Origin: Acidisphaera sp035272265
GTDB taxonomy: Bacteria; Pseudomonadota; Alphaproteobacteria; Acetobacterales; Acetobacteraceae
Assembly (NCBI GenBank): GCA_035272265.1
Contig: DATEQV010000215.1
Location: 1-15,004 of the forward strand
Direction of reading: 5' to 3'
DNA length: 15,004 bases
Part shown: piece after piece, positions 6,988 through 12,765 of the stretch
How positions within the stretch are numbered: the stretch's first letter is position 1
Layout of the letters: each line of letters begins with the position of its first letter
Notes under the pieces: generated by a model
Seen by the model: the letters and a program-made list of their open reading frames with translations, nothing else
The model's database searches: none
What the model was told of the DNA's origin: nothing
Position numbers and translations under genes: made by a program

Positions 6988-7508
6988 GACGCCTTGCCTT
7001 CGAGCGTATCGGTCCGAAGACGGCCGATTTCTTCGACCTTGCGCGTGATCGACATGCGATCGAGGGACGCGAGCGGCAGGCTCAGGAACAGTTGGATCCG
7101 GCGTTCGAGCATCCGATAGGCGTCGGTGAACGCCAGCGTGCGCTCGGCGTCGGACCCGTCCACGGCGGCGGGGTCGGGCACGCCCCAATGCGCCGTCACC
7201 GGCTGACCCGGCCACGTGGGGCACACCTCGCCCGCGGCCTGGTCGCAGACGGTGAACACGAAATCCATGACCGGGGCGCCGGGCTGGGCGAATTCATCCC
7301 AGCTCTTGCTGCGCAGATGCGCGGTCGGCATGCCAAGACGCTCGAGCAGCTTGAGCGCGAGCGGGTTGACGTCGCCCTTCGGAAAGCTCCCGGCGCTGTA
7401 GCCCTTGAAGCGGCCCTTGGCCCAATGGTTGATGATAGCCTCGGCCAGGATGCTGCGCGCCGAGTTACCGGTGCAGATGAACAGCACGTTGTAGACCGTG
7501 TCGGCCAT
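6984..7508 (-). CDS. arsC: low-molecular-weight phosphatase-type arsenate reductase
   Basis: This 174-residue protein has the low-molecular-weight tyrosine phosphatase P-loop C-x5-R-S as FICTGNSARS (C12, R18), the loop Asp in VPDPAA (D112) and further cysteines C88 (FTVCDQ) and C96 (EVCPTWPG) suited to the disulfide relay of thioredoxin- or mycothiol-type arsenate reductases. The stretch RSKSWDEFAQPGAPVMDFVF is characteristic of the arsenate-reductase branch rather than of true phosphatases. It is unrelated in fold to the second arsC that follows. The ATG at 7508 lies 3 bases after the arsR stop. The C-terminus is about 30 residues longer than minimal family members, mostly helix (LASLDRMSITRKVEEIGRL). 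Confidence 0.9.
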   Translation of the reverse strand: MADTVYNVLFICTGNSARSILAEAIINHWAKGRFKGYSAGSFPKGDVNPLALKLLERLGMPTAHLRSKSWDEFAQPGAPVMDFVFTVCDQAAGEVCPTWPGQPVTAHWGVPDPAAVDGSDAERTLAFTDAYRMLERRIQLFLSLPLASLDRMSITRKVEEIGRLRTDTLEGKAS

Positions 7509-7511
7509 CGC

Positions 7512-7871
7512 TCAGGCCCTCCTTTTCCCGGGCCGTGCTGCCGCGACGTCCGCCGCGGGTCGGCAGGCCGGCGCACACGCATCGGTGTCCCGGCCGCAAC
7601 AGTTCTCGGTCAGGAAACCGACCAGGCCGTTCATCGCGGCGTAGTCGGCGGCGTAGATGAGCTGGCGGCTCAGCCGCCGCTGCGTGACGAGACCGGCGCG
7701 GTGCAGATGCTGCACATGGAAGGTCAGCGACGACGGCGGCACGCCGAGCCGCTCCGCGATCACCCCGGCCGGAAGACCGTCCGGCCCGCGCTCGACGAGC
7801 ATCCGAAAAATCGCCAGCCGCGTGTCGTGCGCCAGCGCCCCGAGGGCGTGCACGGCTTGGCTGCTGTCCAT
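7512..7871 (-). CDS. arsR: ArsR-family arsenic-responsive repressor
   Basis: The 119-residue regulator has a winged helix-turn-helix (GVIAERLGVPPSSLTFHVQH, 37-56) with the recognition helix SSLTFHVQHL. The classical ELCVCDL metal site in helix 3 is absent. Instead a C-terminal cluster of cysteines is seen, C91-C92, C99 and C103 (ENCCGRDTDACAPAC), which resembles the C-terminal arsenite site described for Acidithiobacillus ferrooxidans ArsR (a Cys pair plus a third Cys). Arsenite binding there would release the operator. The reading frame can begin at a TTG six bases upstream (7877); I prefer the ATG at 7871. First gene of the arsenic operon. Confidence 0.9.
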   Translation of the reverse strand: MDSSQAVHALGALAHDTRLAIFRMLVERGPDGLPAGVIAERLGVPPSSLTFHVQHLHRAGLVTQRRLSRQLIYAADYAAMNGLVGFLTENCCGRDTDACAPACRPAADVAAARPGKRRA

Positions 7872-7884
7872 GCTCAATCCAATC

Positions 7885-7902
7885 TTTCGAACAACGTCGA
7901 AA
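7885..7902. promoter_or_regulatory. candidate ArsR operator 1
   Basis: TTTCGA (7885-7890) and TCGAAA (7897-7902) form a perfect inverted repeat with a 6-base spacer, 13 bases upstream of the arsR ATG on the minus strand. It overlaps the proposed -10 element, so a dimer bound here would block transcription. The same TTCGA/TCGAA half-sites recur at 7934-7949. Confidence 0.6.
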
Positions 7903-7927
7903 TATCAAGGATCGCGGCTGGAGTCAA
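7899..7927 (-). promoter_or_regulatory. candidate promoter of the arsenic operon
   Basis: On the minus strand TTGACT (7927-7922) is followed after 17 bases by TATTTC (7904-7899), a fair sigma-70-type pair. Transcription would begin close to 7890, within operator 1 and about 20 bases before the arsR start. Confidence 0.45.
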
Positions 7928-7933
7928 CGACAA

Positions 7934-7949
7934 TTCGAGGAAACTCGAA
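7934..7949. promoter_or_regulatory. candidate ArsR operator 2
   Basis: TTCGAG (7934-7939) and CTCGAA (7944-7949) form a perfect inverted repeat with a GAAA spacer, just upstream of the proposed -35 element. Its centre is 48 bases from that of operator 1. It could be a second repressor site or, since it lies 55 bases after the SOUL gene stop and is followed by TTGT on the minus strand, a weak terminator hairpin. Confidence 0.4.
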
Positions 7950-8003
7950 CAATTGCGCGAACCGCGATCGGTCGTGCGTGGAAAGTGGGTTGCGCGGCGC
8001 CGG

Positions 8004-8648
8004 CTACCCGCTCGGCGCCGCCACCTCCACCGCGACCTCGTTGCGGCGAAACAACGGGATCGTGAACGGCGCGTCGTAGCCGAGCACATACGGCGCACCC
8101 ACCGTCGCGATGCCCGCCTTCTTCAACGCCGCGAGCAGACGCCCCGCATGCGCCTTCGCGATCTCCTCGCTCAGCACGCCGGAGAAACGCAGCGCGGCCA
8201 CCGTCTCCGGCGGCACGGTGACGATGCGCACGCCGGGGTCGGTCGGCTGCGGCGCAGCGCGCTCCACCGCGCGCGGCAGGAAGAAGCGCATCGTCACCCC
8301 GCCATCCGGCCCCTGCTGCGTCTGCACCGGCGCGGTCATGGCGACCATCTCCGACTTGCCCTTCGCGGCGCTGCGCTCGACCGGCGCGGTCATCGCGATC
8401 GTCTGCGACGCGGCGTTCGCGCCCGTGATGTAGCGGAACAGCCGGCCGAACGCCTCTTCGGCGGCGCGCTGCCGGCTCGGCCCGGCGACCGTCGTCTCCG
8501 CCGCCGTGCGCGCGTCGTAGCGCCGGATCTCCACCCCGTCGCCCAGCCGCTGCGTCACCGCGTAGTGCGGCATCTCGTACATCCGGATGCCGAACACGCC
8601 CACCGCGGCCTCGGCGAACGTCAGCAGGAAATACAGCGCGCGTTCCAT
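8004..8648 (-). CDS. SOUL haem-binding family protein
   Basis: The 214-residue protein starts with one hydrophobic segment (about 4-22, LYFLLTFAEAAVGVFGI) that is probably a membrane anchor or signal, followed by a SOUL/HBP domain: the opening EMPHYAVTQRLGDGVEIRRY, two IAMTAPV/VAMTAPV repeats at 84-90 and 102-108, a hydrophobic strand TMRFFLP and the late RLLAALKKAGI helix with GYDAPFTIPLFRRNEVAV at the end. These motifs are typical of bacterial SOUL proteins, whose cellular role is unsettled (haem or other tetrapyrrole binding). ATG 8648 has GGAGAACGG upstream, and it lies 14 bases after the membrane-protein gene, so the two are probably one transcript. Confidence 0.88.
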   Translation of the reverse strand: MERALYFLLTFAEAAVGVFGIRMYEMPHYAVTQRLGDGVEIRRYDARTAAETTVAGPSRQRAAEEAFGRLFRYITGANAASQTIAMTAPVERSAAKGKSEMVAMTAPVQTQQGPDGGVTMRFFLPRAVERAAPQPTDPGVRIVTVPPETVAALRFSGVLSEEIAKAHAGRLLAALKKAGIATVGAPYVLGYDAPFTIPLFRRNEVAVEVAAPSG

Positions 8649-8662
8649 CGTCCGTTCTCCGG

Positions 8663-9007
8663 TCACATCGCGCCGGTCAGCAGGCCGAAGCCGAGCAGCG
8701 CCGCCCCGGCGTGCAGCGCAATGACGATCGGCGGCGGCGGCTTGCCGACGCGGTAGGCGAAGAACATGCCGACGCCGATCGCGGCCGCAACGGCCAGCGC
8801 GAGCAAGGTCAGCGTCGGGTTGGGATAGGCGGACGCCACCCCGAAGCCGAGCATCACCAATACTCCGGCTAGCCCGGCCGATCCGTGCACATAGCCCAGC
8901 CGGCCGCAGAGGCGCTGCATCTTGTCGTCGGGAATGGTCATCAGCAGGACGATGATCAGGCCGAGCGCCATCGCCAGCCCCACCAGGATCGTTCCCACGA
9001 GCGACAT
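8663..9007 (-). CDS. four-helix integral membrane protein, unknown function
   Basis: The gene encodes 114 mostly hydrophobic residues with four predicted membrane segments (about 4-24, 42-60, 65-85 and 92-112). Histidines H41 (GYVHGSAG) and H99 (ALHAGAAL) lie at the start of helix 2 and in helix 4, positions that could hold haem or a metal, but this is speculation. The ATG at 9007 follows a good binding site (GGGGAAGG). It is directly upstream of, and probably co-transcribed with, the SOUL gene. I recognise no named family. Confidence 0.75.
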   Translation of the reverse strand: MSLVGTILVGLAMALGLIIVLLMTIPDDKMQRLCGRLGYVHGSAGLAGVLVMLGFGVASAYPNPTLTLLALAVAAAIGVGMFFAYRVGKPPPPIVIALHAGAALLGFGLLTGAM

Positions 9008-9113
9008 GCGCGACCTTCCCCGTTACGTTCCGCCCACCATGTAGCGTCGGTCTGCAAAGGAGCCAGCCCATGCGCCTCGGCAAATACCGAACCTCGGACA
9101 GCACGACCTCTAT

Positions 9114-9209
9114 CGTCATCGCGAGGCGCGCAGCGCCGTGGCGATCCAGGGCCGCGCGGCAGGCACTTGTCGCGTTGCCCTGGATCGCCACGCTTCGCTC
9201 GCGATGACG
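9114..9209. repeat. complete CGTCATCGCGAG palindromic dispersed repeat
   Basis: The left arm (9114-9151, CGTCATCGCGAG ... CGTGGCGATCCAGGG) is matched by the right arm (9178-9209), whose reverse complement is CGTCATCGCGAG, then CGAAG, then CGTGGCGATCCAGGG. The arms agree at both ends and differ by a 6-base length difference in the middle; the loop is 26 bases (9152-9177). The element is of the intergenic palindrome type common in alphaproteobacteria and can fold into a long RNA hairpin. A degenerate half copy is at 4849. Confidence 0.85.
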
Positions 9210-9257
9210 ACGAGACCGGCTTCCGGTGGTCGAGACTTGTTAGAAGCTCTCCCCAGC

Positions 9258-9668
9258 GTGCGGCGTGGCAAGAGCGATGCCGCCCGGGGCAGGGCGGTCG
9301 CGCTGGGCGCCGCGGTTGTGCTGGGGCTTGCAGCAGGCGCCGCATTCGGCGCGCTCGCCCGCTCGCCGTTGGACGCGGAGCTGCTGCCGCTGCTGCGCCT
9401 GATGGCGGCGATCAAGCTGGCGACGGTGCTGGGCGGCGCGGCGCTGCCGCGCTGGCGGCTGCGACGGCCCGCACCCGCGCTGCCGGCGGCGCTGGCGATC
9501 GGCGCGGTCGGGCTGATGGCGGTCGCGCCCGGCATGGTCTGGGTGCCGTCGCACCTGCTGGTGGCGGGCGGCCTGTTCCACGCCGGCCTGCTGACGCTGC
9601 TCGTGCTCGGCTGGCGCGACCGCGACGCCGCGCCTGCCTCGGCGCCGGCGGGCAGGGCCCGACCGTAG
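9258..9668 (+). CDS. small integral membrane protein, unknown function
   Basis: From a GTG at 9258 the gene encodes 136 residues with about four hydrophobic segments (12-32, 43-62, 75-94, 97-118) and a Pro/Ala-rich tail. The frame is open back to an ATG at 9138, but those first 40 codons are read from the palindromic repeat at 9114-9209 and the DNA beside it, show little coding bias and lack a binding site; they are probably not part of the original gene. The binding site before 9258 is also poor, so the true start is uncertain (a TTG near 9235 is another option). No family is recognised. Confidence 0.55.
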   Translation: MRRGKSDAARGRAVALGAAVVLGLAAGAAFGALARSPLDAELLPLLRLMAAIKLATVLGGAALPRWRLRRPAPALPAALAIGAVGLMAVAPGMVWVPSHLLVAGGLFHAGLLTLLVLGWRDRDAAPASAPAGRARP

Positions 9669-9781
9669 CGCCGGGCATCGCGCGCCGCCGCGCAGCGTTG
9701 CTCACCCGTTCCGACCAAGGCTTGTTGCCGGACGTCGATGGGCGCACATAGTGGCGCTGTCGTGGAGACCTCCGCTGCGCA

Positions 9782-10843
9782 ATGGAACGCGGGCGCGCTG
9801 ACCTGACGCCGATCGCCGTCGAAGAACCGGAGCGCAAGCTGGCGGCGATCATGGCGACCGACGTGGTCGGCTATTCCCGGATGATGAGCGCCGACGAAGT
9901 CGGCACGATCCACCGATTCGCCGACGCCAGACGCGAGGTGATCGATCCCTTCATCGCCGTCAATCGCGGCCGCATCTTCAAGACGATGGGCGACGGCCTG
10001 CTCGTCGAGTTCCCGAGCGTGGTGCTCGCGGTACGTGCCGCGCTCGTCATCCAGACGCGCCTCGAGATGCACAATGCCGATCAGGCGCCGGAGCGGCGCA
10101 TCGTCCTGCGTATCGGCCTGCATCAGGGCGATGTGGTCGTGAACGGCGAGGACCTGCTCGGCGACGGCGTCAACATCGCCGCGCGCCTCGAACCGCTCGC
10201 GCCCCCGGGCGGACTCTGCATGTCCGAGCGGGTGCGGGAGGACGTCGCCGGCAAGATCGCGCTCAACGTGGAAGACGGGGGCACGCGCGAGCTGAAGAAT
10301 ATTCCGCACCCTCTGCACGTGTACTTCGTCCGTCCCAGGCGCGTGCTGGCCGAGCCGGGCGATGTGCTCCGCGATCTGGCGCAGGCCGCTTCTGCGGTGC
10401 CGGCGGGCGCGGCCGGGAAGGCGCATGTCGGCGCGACCGAGCCGACGCTGTTCGGCGTCATGCACCCCCCTGTGCACCAGCTGGCGCTGCTCACGCCGCC
10501 GCCGCCGGGCCCCGCGCCCCCCGGCTTGGCACCGGGCCAGACCACGGTGCTCGGCGCGCGGCCGCTGTGCCTGGGGCGCGTGGCGCCGAACGACCTGGTC
10601 CTGCCGAGCACCGAGGTGTCGCGCACGCATTGCCGCATCGAACTGGTGGACGGCGTGCCGGTCGTGACCGACCTCGACTCGTCCAACGGCACCTTCGTCG
10701 ACGGCGTGCGCATCGAGCGGCCGACCCGGCTGCAGCCGGGATCGGAGATCCGGGTCGGGCCGTACGCCTGGCGATATGCCTGCGAGGATGCCGAGCCCAT
10801 CGATGCCGAGCAGACGATCGTCCTGCGCCCCGCGCCGCATTGA
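9782..10843 (+). CDS. class III adenylate cyclase fused to an FHA domain
   Basis: The 353-residue cytosolic protein has an N-terminal class III nucleotide cyclase domain (about 15-185) and a C-terminal forkhead-associated domain (about 255-335), joined by an Ala/Pro-rich linker. Metal-binding aspartates are D27 (ATDVVGYS) and D71 (FKTMGDG). Lys67 and Asp128 (LGDGVNIAARLE) are the residues that select adenine, and N131 and R135 are the transition-state pair, so an active cAMP-forming enzyme is expected. The FHA domain keeps the phosphothreonine-reading residues: R266 (LGRVAPND), S280-R281 and H283 (VSRTHC) and N302 (SSNGTFVDG). No membrane or receiver domain is present. The FHA part likely places the cyclase at a phosphorylated partner, or binds the protein's own phospho-site. 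The ATG at 9782 has only a weak, distant GGAGA. Confidence 0.9.
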   Translation: MERGRADLTPIAVEEPERKLAAIMATDVVGYSRMMSADEVGTIHRFADARREVIDPFIAVNRGRIFKTMGDGLLVEFPSVVLAVRAALVIQTRLEMHNADQAPERRIVLRIGLHQGDVVVNGEDLLGDGVNIAARLEPLAPPGGLCMSERVREDVAGKIALNVEDGGTRELKNIPHPLHVYFVRPRRVLAEPGDVLRDLAQAASAVPAGAAGKAHVGATEPTLFGVMHPPVHQLALLTPPPPGPAPPGLAPGQTTVLGARPLCLGRVAPNDLVLPSTEVSRTHCRIELVDGVPVVTDLDSSNGTFVDGVRIERPTRLQPGSEIRVGPYAWRYACEDAEPIDAEQTIVLRPAPH

Positions 10844-10870
10844 CGCGGCGGACGGACCACGCGGCCTGTT

Positions 10871-11896
10871 TCAGTGCTGCGACGACGCGGCTTGCGGCGC
10901 CGCCTGCGGCGCCGGGATCGGCAGCAGCGGGGTCGCGTTGCCGCCCAGCATCGTGCTCGGCAGCTGGCCGTTCCAGTTGCGCGCCTGCAGGTACGACACC
11001 AGCGCCGGGTTGGCGGCGACAGCCGCGCCGAGCAGCTGCGCCACCTTCGCCTCCGCATCGCCGACCGTGGTGCGCGCCTGCGCCTCGCCCTCGGCGCGCA
11101 GGATCGCCGACTCGCGCTCGCCGCGTGCGCGCGCGATCGCCGCCTGCGCATCGCCCTCGGCGGCGCTCACCCGCGCCGCCGCTTCGGCCGACGCGCGTAC
11201 CTTCGTCTGCTCGCCTTCGTAGCGGACGCGGTTGACGGTGTTCTCGGCCTGGATCGCGTCGTTCTTGGCCCGCACGGCGGCCTCCACCGACTGCGTGAAG
11301 GCCGGGCTGTATTCGATGCTGTTGATCTGCAGGTCGATCACGTCGAGGCCGAACAGCTGGCGCAGGCTGTCGCCGACCGACCGGCGGATCTCGCCCGCGA
11401 TCTCCTCGCGGTTGGCGGAGATCGACACGGTGTTCTGCCGCGCGAACACCCGCAGCGCGCGGTCGGCGATGATCGGCTCCATGTTGGCTTCGATGTCGAG
11501 GTTGCCCGAGCGGCCGACGCCGTACAGCAGCCGGAACACCGCATCGCGGGGAATGCGGTACGACAGGCTGATACCGACGCGGACCCACTGGTTGTCGACC
11601 GTGTAGACGGTCAGGTTGCGCAGCGAATACTGGCTCAGGCTGACCTGCAGGCGGTCGACGGCGTCGATCAGCGGCAGCTTGAAGTGCAGGCCGGGCTCGA
11701 CCGGCACGGCGGAGATCACGGTGCCGAAGCGCCGCACGCCGGCAAGGTCGGTCGGCTCGATGACATAGTAGCTGGAGCCCACGAGCACCACCGCCGCCAG
11801 CCCGATCAGGGCCCAGCGGATCGCGCGGCGCACGACGTCCACGCGGGCGCGCATCGGCCCGTGCGGCGGCGGCAGCGGCAGCTTCATCTCGGTCAT
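10871..11896 (-). CDS. SPFH/band 7 (prohibitin/HflK-like) membrane protein
   Basis: The 341-residue protein has a cytosolic or N-terminal basic stretch, one membrane helix (about 26-47, AIRWALIGLAAVVLVGSSYYV), a SPFH domain (about 48-205; EPTDLAGVRRFGTV, VEPGLHFKLPLIDAVDRLQV) and a long Ala/Glu/Arg-rich coiled coil (about 205-285) before a Pro/Ala tail. Such proteins form ring assemblies that organise membrane microdomains or control FtsH-type proteases. It is like HflK in topology, but lacks the Gly-rich N-terminus, and no hflC follows, so I do not assign a symbol. The ATG at 11896 follows GGGGAG. It converges on the cyclase gene with only 27 bases between stops, and lies 100 bases after the upstream unknown gene. 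Confidence 0.85.
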   Translation of the reverse strand: MTEMKLPLPPPHGPMRARVDVVRRAIRWALIGLAAVVLVGSSYYVIEPTDLAGVRRFGTVISAVPVEPGLHFKLPLIDAVDRLQVSLSQYSLRNLTVYTVDNQWVRVGISLSYRIPRDAVFRLLYGVGRSGNLDIEANMEPIIADRALRVFARQNTVSISANREEIAGEIRRSVGDSLRQLFGLDVIDLQINSIEYSPAFTQSVEAAVRAKNDAIQAENTVNRVRYEGEQTKVRASAEAAARVSAAEGDAQAAIARARGERESAILRAEGEAQARTTVGDAEAKVAQLLGAAVAANPALVSYLQARNWNGQLPSTMLGGNATPLLPIPAPQAAPQAASSQH

Positions 11897-11958
11897 GACC
11901 GGCTCCCCGCCCAGGCGTGTAGCACGCCGGCGTTTCGCAGCGGTAATCAGGCCGCCCG

Positions 11959-11991
11959 CGCGGGCCGCAGCCGCCGTGCCTGCGGCCCGCG
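11959..11991. terminator. strong GC-rich stem-loop between two minus-strand genes
   Basis: CGCGGGCCGCAG (11959-11970) and CTGCGGCCCGCG (11980-11991) are a perfect 12-bp inverted repeat with a 9-base loop. It starts 6 bases past the stop of the 11997-12443 gene and lies upstream of the SPFH gene. No T-run follows, so it may be a transcript-stabilising or partial-termination hairpin rather than a classic intrinsic terminator. Confidence 0.55.
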
Positions 11992-11996
11992 TCGGT

Positions 11997-12443
11997 TCAG
12001 GCGTCCGCGCGCTTGCGCGGGCGGCGGGCGGGGCGGGGCGGCGGCGGCGGCGGCGGAACCGGCGCCCTCTCCTGCAGCCCCTGCAGCATGCCGAGCATCT
12101 TGCCCAGCTCGCACAGCAGCGCCGCACTGGCCTGCGCCGCATCGGCGCCGAACGCGACGTCGGCCGGGTTGTTGAGTGCCGCGATCAGGCAGTCGCGCCC
12201 CAGCGTCTGCATCAGCACCGCGTTGAACGCGACCGAGGCCTCGAGATGCGTCGCGGGGTCGAGCTCGTCGAACTGCTCCAGCATCCACGTGCGCAGCTCG
12301 GTCGCGACATCGGCGTCGCGGTCGTGGAACAGCAGGTCGAGCCAGCCGCTGACATAGGGGAACCGCATGCTCGCGCGCACCGCGCCGTCGGCGTCATCGG
12401 CAAACGCGCTGTCGCTGCCGACGGTCAGATCGATGGTTCTCAT
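11997..12443 (-). CDS. hypothetical soluble protein with a Pro/Arg-rich tail
   Basis: The gene encodes 148 residues, no signal peptide. Residues 1-122 look like a helical globular domain (VSGWLDLLFHDRDADVATEL, MLEQFDELDPATHLEAS, LGKMLGMLQGLQE); residues 127-148 are a run of prolines followed by basic residues (RPARRPRKRADA) as in disordered nucleic-acid- or partner-binding tails. The ATG at 12443 has GGTGA seven bases upstream. It precedes the SPFH gene on the same strand, separated by a strong stem-loop. I do not recognise the family. Confidence 0.65.
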   Translation of the reverse strand: MRTIDLTVGSDSAFADDADGAVRASMRFPYVSGWLDLLFHDRDADVATELRTWMLEQFDELDPATHLEASVAFNAVLMQTLGRDCLIAALNNPADVAFGADAAQASAALLCELGKMLGMLQGLQERAPVPPPPPPPRPARRPRKRADA

Positions 12444-12765
12444 TGGTCACCAGTCCTGTTGCTGCGGGCGACGCGGCGGCCCCGGCCGTCGGTGAAGTGA
12501 GGGAGGAGGGAGCGCGTCCCGTTCATAGGACCATAATCTTATAAACCGCAGCCGCGAGGCAAGGTAAAAATTCTTGGGCGGGCGTCCGCCCCGAGGCGCG
12601 GTCGGCAGGCCGACACCACCGCCTCGCCCGAGTGTGGCCGCCGGGCCGCGACCGCTTGCCGAATAGGCGAAATCCGCCCCGGCGCTTTTCCGCCCGACGG
12701 TTCCATTGTAACCATTCTGCAAACGGCCACCGTCGGAAAGGCGGCCGGCGCAAGGGGGGACCGGG
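12444..12765. promoter_or_regulatory. 322-base non-coding stretch between divergent genes
   Basis: No gene is supported here. It holds an A/T-rich patch (12531-12545, 12563-12575) that on the minus strand offers TTTACC (12568-12563), 17 bases, TTTATA, a possible promoter for the 148-residue gene. GGGCGG/CCGCCC (12576-12591, GCGT loop) is a compact hairpin; on the minus strand it is followed by AAGAATTTTT. CCGACGGT (12694-12701) and ACCGTCGG (12729-12736) form an 8-bp inverted repeat with a 27-base loop close to the symporter start and could be a leader hairpin. The symporter's binding site AAGGGGGGA is at 12752-12760. Confidence 0.4.

Noticed and set aside
9116..10840. 574-codon minus-strand frame opposite the cyclase
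   Set aside because: Antisense to the cyclase-FHA gene and to the palindromic repeat; no domain is recognised.
12040..12062. GGC repeat tract as possible microsatellite
   Set aside because: It encodes the proline run of the 148-residue protein and is short; no sign of a phase-variable repeat outside the coding role.
10874..12175. 433-codon plus-strand frame opposite the SPFH gene
   Set aside because: Composition is Arg/Ala/Asp/His-rich antisense reading of the coiled coil and SPFH domain; no motif and no binding site.
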